Shown here piece by piece: positions 16,037-25,808 of a stretch of DNA of 64,000 nt; within the stretch, counting starts at the first letter, position 1, and every line of letters starts with the position of its first letter. Under the pieces are notes generated by a model, which worked only from the letters and a program-made list of their open reading frames with translations, was not told the origin of the DNA and did no database searches. The translations under genes were made by a program, and so were the position numbers. Source of the DNA: Burkholderia dolosa (lineage in GTDB: Bacteria; Pseudomonadota; Gammaproteobacteria; Burkholderiales; Burkholderiaceae); contig NZ_CABVPR010000026.1 of the NCBI RefSeq assembly GCF_902499135.1, forward strand, positions 1 through 64,000, in the 5' to 3' direction.

Positions 16037-16762
16037 TTACGCGCCGACGAGCGTCCCGTTCTCGATACGGACGCGCTGTCCCTGACCGAACGGCGGCGGG
16101 TTGTGGTACGTGAACGTCCGCGTCGCGCCGTTTTCCATCTGAACCTGCACGCGATAGTCGGTTTCCGCGCGTACCTGCTTCTCGACCTGGTTGCCGGCGA
16201 GACCGCCGCCCAGCGCACCGAGGATCGTCATCGCGGTGCGGCCGTTACCGTGCCCGAACTGGTTGCCGAGCAGGCCGCCGGCCGCCGCGCCGCCGACCGC
16301 GCCGATCCCGGAAGCTTGACCCGGCGTGCGCGTCTGCGTGATCGCGACCACCGTGCCGCAGGTCTGGCAGTAGGCCGGTTGAGCCGGCGCGGACGGTTGC
16401 TGCGCGTATTGCGGCGGCTGCGGCGCCGGCGTACGGCGATGAGCCGTCGAAGTATGACGAGGCGCGGGCTTCGGCTCCGCCTGCGCGGCCGCCTTTTGCT
16501 CGGCCGCCTGTTGTGCTGCCTGCTGTTGCGCTTGCGCGGCCTGTGCGGCGCTTGCCGCGGCGGCCGTATCGACGGCCGGCTGCGACGCGATCAGCGCGGC
16601 CTGGGTCTGGCCGTTCTGCGCATCGGCGCTGCCGGCTTTCGGGAACACGCCGGTGATCGCCGCAGTGGCCGCGAGGCTCGCGACGATGACGGCGCCCGCC
16701 GCGGTGGCGATCAGCGGGTGCAGGCGTTGCTTTTGCGGCGTGGTCTGAATCTGGTTGTCCAT
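16037..16762 (-). CDS. Glycine-zipper 2TM domain membrane protein
   Basis: Envelope protein of 241 residues and unknown precise role. A short polar N-terminus is followed by one hydrophobic segment (about 18-40). A Gln/Ala-rich, probably coiled-coil stretch (about 70-100) and a Pro-rich linker come next. A CQTCG pair precedes the glycine-zipper domain (GIGAVGGAAAGGLLGNQFG, then GALGGGLAGNQVEKQ, about 155-200), and a C-terminal beta-rich segment ends with RVRIENGTLVGA. The zipper resembles SlyB/PcP outer-membrane lipoproteins, but there is no lipobox. The ATG at 16762 has a strong AGGAG ribosome site. The frame is open to 16900, but I see no support for that longer form. Confidence 0.8.
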   Translation of the reverse strand: MDNQIQTTPQKQRLHPLIATAAGAVIVASLAATAAITGVFPKAGSADAQNGQTQAALIASQPAVDTAAAASAAQAAQAQQQAAQQAAEQKAAAQAEPKPAPRHTSTAHRRTPAPQPPQYAQQPSAPAQPAYCQTCGTVVAITQTRTPGQASGIGAVGGAAAGGLLGNQFGHGNGRTAMTILGALGGGLAGNQVEKQVRAETDYRVQVQMENGATRTFTYHNPPPFGQGQRVRIENGTLVGA

Positions 16763-17099
16763 TTTCTGTTCTCCTGTATCGACCCGCTCGCGCGTGCGCG
16801 GCTGAGACGGGTCCCACGCGCGAGGTCGATCGAAGACGGCGTACCTGCCGCGCTCCGGCCTCGTGGTCATGCGTGGTGATGCATCAGGAGTGTCGTCCAC
16901 GCGGAAGGCGGCCGGCGTATCAAGGTGTAACGAATTGCAGTGACGCGCGCGCCGTCATGACAGGGAAAACCCGGACGACGCCGATACGACAACGGAATAA
17001 AACGGGGGAGGATCGGTAGCCGGCGAACGCCGGCAGGCAGGATTTACGCGCCGTTACAAAGCGCGTGCGCGCCGAGCGCGGCGCATACGCGCGCGGCGG
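16763..17099. other. Intergenic region between the lysS stop and the glycine-zipper gene
   Basis: 337 bp without a convincing gene. It should contain the promoter of the minus-strand glycine-zipper gene, but no clear -35/-10 pair was found. A short GCCGGCG-AA-CGCCGGC hairpin at 17019-17034, downstream of lysS, lacks a T run and is at best a weak terminator. Confidence 0.5.
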
Positions 17100-18626
17100 T
17101 CAGTCTTCGCGGCGCAGATGCGGGAACAGCAGCACGTCGCGGATCGTCGGGCTGTCGGTCAGCAGCATCACGAGCCGATCGATGCCGATCCCGCAGCCGC
17201 CGGTCGGCGGCATCCCGTATTCGAGCGCGCGAATGTAGTCGGCGTCGAAGAACATCGCTTCCTCGTCGCCGGCATCTTTCTGCTCGACCTGCTTCTTGAA
17301 ACGGGCGGCCTGGTCTTCCGGATCGTTCAGCTCGGAGAAGCCGTTCGCGATTTCGCGGCCGGTGATGAACAGCTCGAAACGCTCGGTGATGCCCGGCACC
17401 GTATCGGACGCGCGTGCGAGCGGCGACACCTCGACCGGATAGTCGATGATGAACGTCGGCTCCCACAGCTGCGCTTCGGCCGTTTCCTCGAACAGCGCGA
17501 GCTGCAACGCACCGATGCCCGCGTTCAGGAACGCCGGCTGCGTGACGTCGACGCCGAGCCGCTTCAGCTCGTTGCGCAGATACGCGTCGTCCGACAGCTG
17601 GCGGTCGGTGTACTGCGGTGCGTACTTCTGGATCGCCTGCGTGATCGTCAGCCGATGGAACGGCTGCGCGAGGTCGAGTTCGCGACCCTGATACTGGATC
17701 GTCGCGGTGCCCAGCGCATCGATCGCCGCCTGGCGGATCAGTTGCTCGGTGAAGTCCATCAGCCAGCGGTAGTCGGTGTACGCGGCGTAGAACTCCATCA
17801 TCGTGAATTCCGGGTTGTGGCGCGGCGACACGCCTTCGTTCCGGAAGTTGCGGTTGATCTCGAACACGCGTTCGAAGCCGCCGACGATCAGGCGCTTCAG
17901 GTACAGCTCCGGCGCGATGCGCAGGAACATCTGCATGTCGAGCGCGTTGTGATGCGTGACGAACGGCTTCGCGGCTGCGCCGCCCGGAATCGGGTGCAGC
18001 ATCGGCGTCTCGACTTCCATGAAGTCGGCGTCGCTCATGAACTTGCGGATCGACGCGATCGTCTTCGTGCGCGCACGGAACGTGTCGCGCGTTTCCGGCG
18101 TGACGATCAGGTCGACGTAGCGCTGGCGGTAGCGCATTTCCTGGTCGGCGAGCCCGTGGAACTTGTCCGGCAGCGGGCGCAGCGACTTCGACAGCAGGCG
18201 CAGCTCCTTGCACTGGACCGACAGCTCGCCCTTGTTCGTGCGGAACAGCACGCCGCGCGCGGCAACGATATCGCCGAGATCCCACTTCTTGAACGCGTCG
18301 TAGGTGTCGGCGCCGACGTCGTTCGGCGTCACGAAGAACTGGATCTGGCCCGAACCGTCCTGCACCGTCGCGAAGCTCGCCTTGCCCATCACGCGCTTGA
18401 GCATCATGCGGCCGGCCACCGCGACCTCGACCGGATCCGCTTCGAGCGCCGCCTTGTCCGACTCGGCGAACTTCGCCTGCAGGTCGGCCGCGTGATGCGT
18501 CGGCCGGAAATCGTTCGGATAGGCGACGCCTTGCTCGCGCAACGCGCGCAGCTTCTCGCGGCGCTCGGCGATGATCTGGTTCTCGTCCGCCGCGACGGCG
18601 GGCTGCGTTTGGGTCGGTTCGGTCAT
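17100..18626 (-). CDS. lysS: Lysyl-tRNA synthetase, class II
   Basis: Charges tRNA-Lys with lysine. The 508-residue product has an N-terminal OB-fold anticodon-binding domain (about 60-175) and the class II core. Motif 2 is [20 protein letters not shown]. Motif 3 is [15 protein letters not shown], followed by the C-terminal [11 protein letters not shown]. Length and motifs match the bacterial LysRS-II family. The order recJ-prfB-lysS on one strand matches E. coli, and prfB ends 72 bp upstream. Confidence 0.96.
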   Translation of the reverse strand: MTEPTQTQPAVAADENQIIAERREKLRALREQGVAYPNDFRPTHHAADLQAKFAESDKAALEADPVEVAVAGRMMLKRVMGKASFATVQDGSGQIQFFVTPNDVGADTYDAFKKWDLGDIVAARGVLFRTNKGELSVQCKELRLLSKSLRPLPDKFHGLADQEMRYRQRYVDLIVTPETRDTFRARTKTIASIRKFMSDADFMEVETPMLHPIPGGAAAKPFVTHHNALDMQMFLRIAPELYLKRLIVGGFERVFEINRNFRNEGVSPRHNPEFTMMEFYAAYTDYRWLMDFTEQLIRQAAIDALGTATIQYQGRELDLAQPFHRLTITQAIQKYAPQYTDRQLSDDAYLRNELKRLGVDVTQPAFLNAGIGALQLALFEETAEAQLWEPTFIIDYPVEVSPLARASDTVPGITERFELFITGREIANGFSELNDPEDQAARFKKQVEQKDAGDEEAMFFDADYIRALEYGMPPTGGCGIGIDRLVMLLTDSPTIRDVLLFPHLRRED

Positions 18627-18698
18627 GATGGTCGGAATTCGGAATGGGTGCGGCGACGCAAGCGGGAAGGGCGGCGCGGACCTGCCGCGCCGCGGCGC

Positions 18699-19803
18699 TT
18701 ACACGCCCTGTTTGAGGCTCGCGCTGATGAAGTCGTCGAGATCGCCGTCGAGCACCGCCTTCGTGTTGCTCATTTCGACGTTCGTGCGCAGATCCTTCAC
18801 GCGGCTCTGGTCGAGCACGTACGAGCGGATCTGGTGACCCCAGCCCACGTCGGTCTTGCTCGACTCGAGCTTGTCCTGCTCGGCCTGACGCTTGCGCATC
18901 TCGGCTTCGTACAGCCGCGACTTCAGCATCGCCATCGCTTCGGCGCGGTTGCGGTGCTGCGAGCGGTCGTTCTGGCACTGCACGACGATGCCGGTCGGCA
19001 TGTGCGTGATCCGTACCGCCGAGTCGGTCTTGTTGATGTGCTGACCGCCCGCGCCCGACGCGCGGTACGTGTCGATGCGCAGGTCGGCCGGGTTGATCTC
19101 GACTTCGATCGAGTCGTCGATCTCCGGATACACGAACACCGACGAGAACGACGTATGGCGGCCGCCGGACGAATCGAACGGCGACTTGCGCACGAGGCGG
19201 TGAATGCCGGTTTCGGTGCGCAGATAGCCGTATGCGTATTCGCCGGTTACCTTGATCGTCGCGTTCTTGATGCCCGCGACGTCGCCGTCGGACTCTTCGA
19301 GCACTTCGGCCTTGAAGCCCTTGCGCTCGCAGTAGCGCAGGTATTGGCGCAGCAGCATCGACGCCCAGTCGCAGGCCTCGGTGCCGCCGGCGCCGGCCTG
19401 GATGTCGATGAAGCAGTTGTTCGGGTCGGCCGGGTTCGAGAACATCCGGCGGAATTCGATGTCGGCAACGCGGGCTTCGAGCTTCGCGGCGTCTTCTTCG
19501 GATGCGACGAGCGTGTCTTCGTCGCCTTCGTCGCGTGCGAGCTCGAACAGGTCGAGCGCATCGCGCAGATCGCTATCGAGCTGCGTGAGCGTCGTGACGA
19601 CGCCTTCGAGCAGCTTCTTTTCGCGGCCGAGCGCCTGGGCGTTCTTCGAATCGTTCCAGACGTTCGGGTCTTCCAGTTCCTTGTTGACTTCGGTCAGACG
19701 CGCAGCTTTGGCGTCGTAGTCAAAGATACCCCCGGAGCTCGCCCGCGCGGTTGCGCAGGTCGAGCAGGAGGCTTTCGATCGCGTTGAGACGTTCCGCTTC
19801 CAT
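18699..19803 (-). CDS. prfB: Peptide chain release factor RF2 (programmed +1 frameshift)
   Basis: Releases finished peptides at UGA and UAA codons. Translation starts at the ATG at 19803 and gives 27 residues ending ELRGYL. It then meets an in-frame UGA at 19722-19720 and must shift +1 at CUU-U to continue in the frame that ends at 18699, giving about 367 residues (E. coli 365). The main frame carries the UGA-recognising SPF tripeptide ([10 protein letters not shown]) and the peptidyl-tRNA hydrolysis GGQ motif ([12 protein letters not shown]). A simple one-frame call would start at an internal ATG at 19445 and lose the first third of the protein. Confidence 0.95.
19719..19735 (-). promoter_or_regulatory. 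RF2 programmed frameshift site
   Basis: The minus strand reads CGGGGGTATCTTTGAC. A G-rich Shine-Dalgarno-like stretch lies three bases before the slippery CUU, followed by the UGA stop and C, the poorest stop context. This is the classic autoregulatory site: low RF2 lets the ribosome slip and make more RF2. Confidence 0.93.
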
Positions 19804-19838
19804 GATCGTTCGCTGTTCTTGCTTCGTAAAAAAGCGGA

Positions 19839-19844
19839 ATTATA
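19839..19844 (-). promoter_or_regulatory. Candidate prfB -10 element
   Basis: A perfect TATAAT on the minus strand, about 35 bp upstream of the prfB ATG. No good -35 hexamer is seen at 16-18 bp, so it may be a weak or factor-dependent start that separates prfB-lysS from recJ. Confidence 0.4.
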
Positions 19845-19958
19845 GCCGATCGGCCAGCTTTCCCGGCGACGGGAACGGTGTTCGGCCGCGTGCGGCGGGC
19901 CGCTTCGGCACGGCGCGCGGGCCGAAGCGGGCGCGGTGCCGCGCCGCGCGCGCGTGCG

Positions 19959-21656
19959 TCAACCGGCCGCGTGCTCGACGACCAGCTGCACGCGCGTGAC
20001 GCCGTTCCACGTATCGGCGACGAGCCGGTACGCGATCAGCGCGCTCGCCGGCAGCGGCTCCGTGCGGTTGAACCAGATCGCGTTGAAGCGCTGCCGGCCG
20101 CGCGCGAGCTGCAGCTTCAGATGCTTGTCCTTCACGAGCGCCTGCGACACGACGTCGAATTCGCCGGAGAAAAGCGGGGCCGGAAAGCCTTGTCCCCACA
20201 CGGCCTCGTCGAGCAGCCCGACGAACTGCGGCGTGAAGTACGCGTCCTCGAGTTCGCCGTCGGTCTCGATCACGCGCGACAGCACGTCGTCGGACAGCCA
20301 TTCGCGCGCGACCCCTTCGAACGCGGCCGCGAAGCGCGGCACGTTCGCGGTGTCGAGCGTCACGCCGGCGGCCATCGCGTGGCCGCCGAACGCGACGATC
20401 AGGTCCGGCTCGCGCTTGGACACGAGGTCGAGCGCGTCGCGCAGATGAAAGCCGGCGATCGAGCGGCCCGATCCCTTGACGCGCATCCCGTGCTCGTCCG
20501 CATGCGCGAACGTGAACGACGGGCGGTGGAATTTTTCCTTGAGCCGGCCGGCGACGATGCCGATCACGCCCTGGTGCCACGCGGGGTTGAACAGCGTGAT
20601 CGTGCACGCGTCGGCCGGATCGACGTCGGCGAGATCGGCGAGCGCCTGCTGCTGCATGCCGGCTTCGATCTCGCGGCGTTCGCGGTTCATCGCATCGAGC
20701 TGCTGCGCGAGTTCCCACGCGCGGCCGATATCGTCGGTGATCAGGCATTCGATGCCGAGCGACATGTCGGACAGCCGGCCGGCCGCGTTCAGCCGCGGCC
20801 CGACGCCGAAACCGAGATCGAACGCCGACGCGGTGCGCGCGTCGCGGCCGGCCGCGCGGAACAATGCGGCGACGCCCGGCTGCATGCGGCCGTTGCGGAT
20901 GCGCTGCAGCCCTTGCGCGACGAGCACGCGGTTGTTGCCGTCCAGCCGCACGACGTCGGCGACGGTGCCGAGCGCGACGAGGTCGAGCAAGCCGTCGAGG
21001 CGCGGCTCGGCTTCCTTGCTCGGGAACGCGCCGCGGCGGCGCAGCTCCGCACGCAGCGCGAGCAGCACGTAGAACATCACGCCGACGCCCGCGATGTGCT
21101 TGCTCGGAAACGCGCAGCCGGGCTGGTTCGGATTGACGATCGCGCGCGCGGCCGGCAGTGCGTCGCCGGGCAGGTGATGGTCGGTCACGAGCACGTCGAT
21201 GCCGCGCGCGTTCGCGGCTTCGACGCCCGCGACGCTCGCGATCCCGTTGTCGACGGTGATCAGCAGGTCGGGCCGGCGCGCGGCCGCGAGCTCGACGATC
21301 TCCGGCGTGAGGCCGTAGCCGTACTCGAAGCGGTTCGGCACCAGATAGTCGATCTGCGCGCCGAACATCCGCAGCCCGCGCACCGCGACCGCGCACGCGG
21401 TCGCGCCGTCGCAGTCGTAGTCGGCAACGACGAGCAGCCGGCGACGCGCGGCGATTGCATCGGCGAGCAGCGACGCGGCGTCCGCGCAGCCCTTGAGTTC
21501 GGTGGGCGGAACGAGCCGCGCGAGCGCCGTCTCGATATCGGCCGGCGACTGCACGCCGCGCGACGCGTACAGGCGCGCGAGTACGGGATGCAGACCGTGG
21601 CGCGCGAGCGCTTCGGCGTCGGCGGGCGCGACGGGGCGGGTAACGATGCGGGTCAT
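19959..21656 (-). CDS. recJ: Single-strand-specific 5'-3' exonuclease RecJ
   Basis: Degrades single-stranded DNA 5' to 3' in recombination and mismatch or base-excision repair. The 565-residue product (E. coli 577) has the DHH-family metal motifs VVADYDCDGATA and VTDHHLPGD, a third around ITVDNGIASV, and the DHHA1 glycine signature AFGGHAMAAGVT. The ATG at 21656 (MTRIVTRPVAP) was chosen because the frame upstream is non-homologous and overlaps the next gene. It lies 11 bp after the minus-strand gene upstream and is probably co-transcribed with it. Confidence 0.94.
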   Translation of the reverse strand: MTRIVTRPVAPADAEALARHGLHPVLARLYASRGVQSPADIETALARLVPPTELKGCADAASLLADAIAARRRLLVVADYDCDGATACAVAVRGLRMFGAQIDYLVPNRFEYGYGLTPEIVELAAARRPDLLITVDNGIASVAGVEAANARGIDVLVTDHHLPGDALPAARAIVNPNQPGCAFPSKHIAGVGVMFYVLLALRAELRRRGAFPSKEAEPRLDGLLDLVALGTVADVVRLDGNNRVLVAQGLQRIRNGRMQPGVAALFRAAGRDARTASAFDLGFGVGPRLNAAGRLSDMSLGIECLITDDIGRAWELAQQLDAMNRERREIEAGMQQQALADLADVDPADACTITLFNPAWHQGVIGIVAGRLKEKFHRPSFTFAHADEHGMRVKGSGRSIAGFHLRDALDLVSKREPDLIVAFGGHAMAAGVTLDTANVPRFAAAFEGVAREWLSDDVLSRVIETDGELEDAYFTPQFVGLLDEAVWGQGFPAPLFSGEFDVVSQALVKDKHLKLQLARGRQRFNAIWFNRTEPLPASALIAYRLVADTWNGVTRVQLVVEHAAG

Positions 21657-21667
21657 TCGGAGTCGGG

Positions 21668-22732
21668 TTATTCGAACAGGGACGCCAGCGCGCGGCGGCG
21701 CCAGAATTTGCGCAGGTCGCCGCGCGTCGCACGCAGCGTCACGGAGCTCGTGTCGCCGCACAGCGTGAAATCGACGCCGGTCAGCTCGCCGTTTCGCAGC
21801 GCGCCGAGCGCGGGTGCGAACCAGTCGCGCTCGAGCGCGGCGAGTGCGTCGTGCCAGCGCGGCCAGTCCTGTTCGATGAAAGGGGTGGTCAGGGTCGGCA
21901 GCTCGATGAGCGTCGCGCCGTCGGCAGCGGGCAGCGCATCGAACGATGCCGGCGGCGTGTCGGCGTCGGCGCGCGACGCGAGCGCGAGGCCGAGCGCGGC
22001 CGGCGACGCGGACAGCACGCGCGCGAACGGCTTGCCGACCGGCTTCAGCGTGCCCTGCGCATGGAACCAGATCGAGTTGACGGCGGGCAGGCCGCGCGCT
22101 TCGCGCGCTTCGTTGACCGGATGCTGGAACCACGCCATCTGCACTTCGTTCTGCAGCTTCATCCACACGCGCGAGCGCTCGCCGGTGTGCGCGTCGTGCG
22201 GCAGCCAGATCTCGATGTTGCGCCCGCTCGCACGCAGCGGCGCCGCGCCGGCAAGCCGCGCAAGCTGTTCGCTCGACAAGTACCAGCGCGCGGGATTCGG
22301 CGCCTCGAGCCGCACGCCGAGCTCTTCGATCAGCGGGCGCGCGACCGCGAGCAGCGCGGCGGCGTCGCCGTCGTCGAGCGCGAGCGTCGCCGGATCGACG
22401 AGCACGAGGTGATCGTGCGCGATTTCGACGTGAACGGGCTCGACGCACGCCCATGCATGCGTGCCGGGATCGCCGCCGTCCGCGAGCAGCATGTACGGTG
22501 CGAGCGGCGCTTCGTCGGCCGCATTCCCGTGAGTCGCGCCGAACTGGCGGGCCAGCCAGCGCTCGTGCGGCAGCGTGCGCTGGAAGTCCTCGCCGGCGAC
22601 GCGCTCGACCATGCTTGCGCGGGCGAGCAACTTTTCGAGTGCGGGACGGTCCAGCGTGTGCAGGGACGAAGCCGCATCGGCCGCCGACGGCAGCGCGAAC
22701 GGAACGAGAAAATGGAGGCGTCGGTCGTGCAT
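21668..22732 (-). CDS. Conserved hypothetical protein upstream of recJ
   Basis: 354 residues from the ATG at 22732 (MHDRRLHFLVPFALPS), or 358 from the ATG at 22744. I recall similar beta-proteobacterial proteins labelled as a regulator or phosphoglycerate-mutase-like family (COG4255), but I see no catalytic motif that proves an enzyme. No signal peptide or clear membrane segment is present, although the first 20 residues are mildly hydrophobic. Composition is Ala/Leu/Arg-rich with a conserved-looking tryptophan in WLARQFGATHGN. It lies directly upstream of recJ on the same strand and is divergent from lolC. Confidence 0.75.
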   Translation of the reverse strand: MHDRRLHFLVPFALPSAADAASSLHTLDRPALEKLLARASMVERVAGEDFQRTLPHERWLARQFGATHGNAADEAPLAPYMLLADGGDPGTHAWACVEPVHVEIAHDHLVLVDPATLALDDGDAAALLAVARPLIEELGVRLEAPNPARWYLSSEQLARLAGAAPLRASGRNIEIWLPHDAHTGERSRVWMKLQNEVQMAWFQHPVNEAREARGLPAVNSIWFHAQGTLKPVGKPFARVLSASPAALGLALASRADADTPPASFDALPAADGATLIELPTLTTPFIEQDWPRWHDALAALERDWFAPALGALRNGELTGVDFTLCGDTSSVTLRATRGDLRKFWRRRALASLFE

Positions 22733-22893
22733 GATGGTGCGCATTGTATGGCAAACTGCGCGCGTGATCGGGCCGGCTGCCGGCCCGTTCGCGTCCGGCG
22801 GCCGTTTTTCGACCGCGCCCCGGCCTCGACCGCCGCCGGGCGGCGCGCCGGCCGCGGGCCGCCATCCCGCCGCAACCAGCAGAAAGGATTCGC

Positions 22894-24139
22894 TTGAAAC
22901 TTCCGTACGAATGGCAGATCGGCTGGCGCTACACGCGCGCCGGCAAACGCACGACCGGCAACGGCTTCATTTCCTTCATCGCGCTCGTTTCGATGCTCGG
23001 GATCGCGCTCGGCGTCGCGGCGCTGATCGTCGTGCTGTCGGTGATGAACGGTTTCCAGAAAGAAGTGCGCGACCGCATGCTGTCGGTCCTCGCGCACGTC
23101 GAGGTGTTCTCGCCGACGGGCTCGATGCCCGATTGGCAGCTCACCGCGCAGGAAGCGCGCCGCAATCCGTCGGTGATCGGTGCGGCGCCGTACGTCGAAG
23201 CGCAGGCGCTGCTCACGCGCCAGGATGCGGTGAGCGGCGTGATGCTGCGCGGGATCGAGCCGTCGCTCGAACCGCAGGTGTCGGACATCGGCAAGGACAT
23301 GAAGGCCGGCAAGCTCGCCGCGCTGGTGCCGGGGCAGTTCGGCATCGTGCTCGGCGATGCGCTCGCCGGCAACCTCGGCGTGACGGTCGGCGACAAGATC
23401 ATGCTCGTCGCGCCCGAAGGCACGATCACGCCGGCCGGCATGATGCCGCGGCTCAAGCAGTTCACGGTGGTCGGCGTGTTCGAATCCGGCCACTACGAAT
23501 ACGACAGCACGCTCGCGATGATCAACATCCGCGACGCCGAGGCGCTGTTCCGGCTGCCGGCGCCGACCGGCGTGCGGCTGCGGCTGACCGACATGCAGAA
23601 GGCGCCGCAGGTTGCGCTCGAGCTGTCGCATACGCTGTCCGGCAGCCTGTACATCCGCGACTGGACGCAGCAGAACAAGACGTGGTTCTCGGCCGTGCAG
23701 ATCGAGAAGCGGATGATGTTCATCATCCTCACGCTGATCATCGCGGTCGCCGCGTTCAACCTCGTGTCGTCGCTCGTGATGACCGTGACCAACAAGCAGG
23801 CCGACATCGCGATCCTGCGCACGCTCGGCGCGCAGCCGGGCTCGATCATGAAGATCTTCGTCGTGCAGGGTGTGACGATCGGCTTCGTCGGCACCGCGTC
23901 GGGCGTGGCGCTCGGCTGCCTGATCGCATGGAGCATTCCGTGGCTGATCCCGATGATCGAGCATCTGTTCGGCGTGCAGTTCCTGCCGCCGTCCGTGTAC
24001 TTCATCAGCGAGCTGCCGTCCGAGCTCGTCGCGAGCGACGTGATCAAGATCGGGCTGATCGCGTTCGCGCTGTCGGCCGTCGCGACGCTGTACCCGAGCT
24101 GGCGCGGCGCGAAGGTGAAGCCGGCGGAGGCGCTGCGCT

Positions 24140-24147
<8 letters not shown>
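22894..24147 (+). CDS. lolC: Lipoprotein-releasing ABC transporter permease LolC/LolE
   Basis: Inner-membrane subunit that extracts mature lipoproteins and hands them to LolA. The 417-residue protein has a transmembrane helix near residues 25-50, a large periplasmic domain (about 50-265), and three C-terminal helices (about 270-300, 320-345, 385-405), as in MacB/FtsX-type permeases. It begins at TTG with a usable AAAGGA ribosome site, and homology starts there ([19 protein letters not shown]). Only one permease gene is followed by lolD, so it probably forms a LolF-like homodimer. Confidence 0.93.
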
Positions 24148-24898
<751 letters not shown>

Positions 24899-24962
24899 AA
24901 GAACGTCCGCAGCGGGCTGCACGGAGCAGCGGCGCGCGGCGCCAACCTCGCGGAACCCCGAC

Positions 24963-25751
24963 ATGTGGATCGACACGCACTGCCATCTCGATGCCGCCGA
25001 ATTCGACGCCGACCGCGACGCGGTCGCGCAGTCCGCATGTGCGGCCGGCGTGTCGCGCATCGTGATCCCGAGCGTCGGGCGCGACAACTTCGCGACGGTG
25101 CGCGAGCTCGCGCAGCGCACGCCCGGCGCCGTCTACGCACTCGGCATTCATCCGTTGTTCACGCCGCACGCGCGCGACGACGATCTGGATCGGCTGCGCA
25201 TGGAGATCGAAGCGAGCGTCGACGATCCGCGTTTCGTCGCGATCGGCGAGATCGGCCTCGACTATTTCGTGCCGGGGCTCGACGAAGCGCGGCAGCAGTT
25301 TTTCTATCAAGGGCAGCTGAAACTCGCGCGCGAATTCGATCTGCCCGTGCTGTGCCATGTACGCAAGTCGCAGGATCGCGTGCTCGCCGGGCTGCGCCGT
25401 TTCGGCGTGCGGCGCGGTATCGCGCATGCGTTCAACGGCAGCTTCCAGCAGGCGAACGCGTATCTCGCGCAAGGACTGCATCTCGGCTTCGGCGGCAACG
25501 TGACGTTCGAGCGCGCGCGGCAGATCCGGCGGCTCGCGACGCAATTGCCGCTCGATGCGATCGTCGTCGAGACCGACGCGCCCGACATCGCGCCCGAATG
25601 GGCATACAAGTCCCGCAACACGCCCGATCAGGTGCCGCGCATCGGCGACGTGCTCGCCGAATTGCGCGGCATCGACGCGCACGCGCTGTCCCTATCCACT
25701 TCGGCTAACGCGCTCGCCGCGCTGCCGCGACTCGCCCTTTCGTCCGCATAA
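24963..25751 (+). CDS. TatD family metal-dependent hydrolase
   Basis: Metal-dependent DNase-like hydrolase of the amidohydrolase fold, 262 residues. Metal ligands are visible in DTHCHLD (residues 4-10), GEIGLDYF, the CHVRKSQD histidine, the HAFNGS segment and ETDAPDIAPEW, in the order expected for TatD/YcfH. Near lolCD the E. coli counterpart is ycfH (next to holB), but orthology is not certain. Confidence 0.9.
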   Translation: MWIDTHCHLDAAEFDADRDAVAQSACAAGVSRIVIPSVGRDNFATVRELAQRTPGAVYALGIHPLFTPHARDDDLDRLRMEIEASVDDPRFVAIGEIGLDYFVPGLDEARQQFFYQGQLKLAREFDLPVLCHVRKSQDRVLAGLRRFGVRRGIAHAFNGSFQQANAYLAQGLHLGFGGNVTFERARQIRRLATQLPLDAIVVETDAPDIAPEWAYKSRNTPDQVPRIGDVLAELRGIDAHALSLSTSANALAALPRLALSSA

Positions 25752-25808
25752 TCGTCGTCGGAACGTGCCGCGCGTGGCGTCGCGGCGCGACGTGGGCGAG
25801 GAGGTGCG

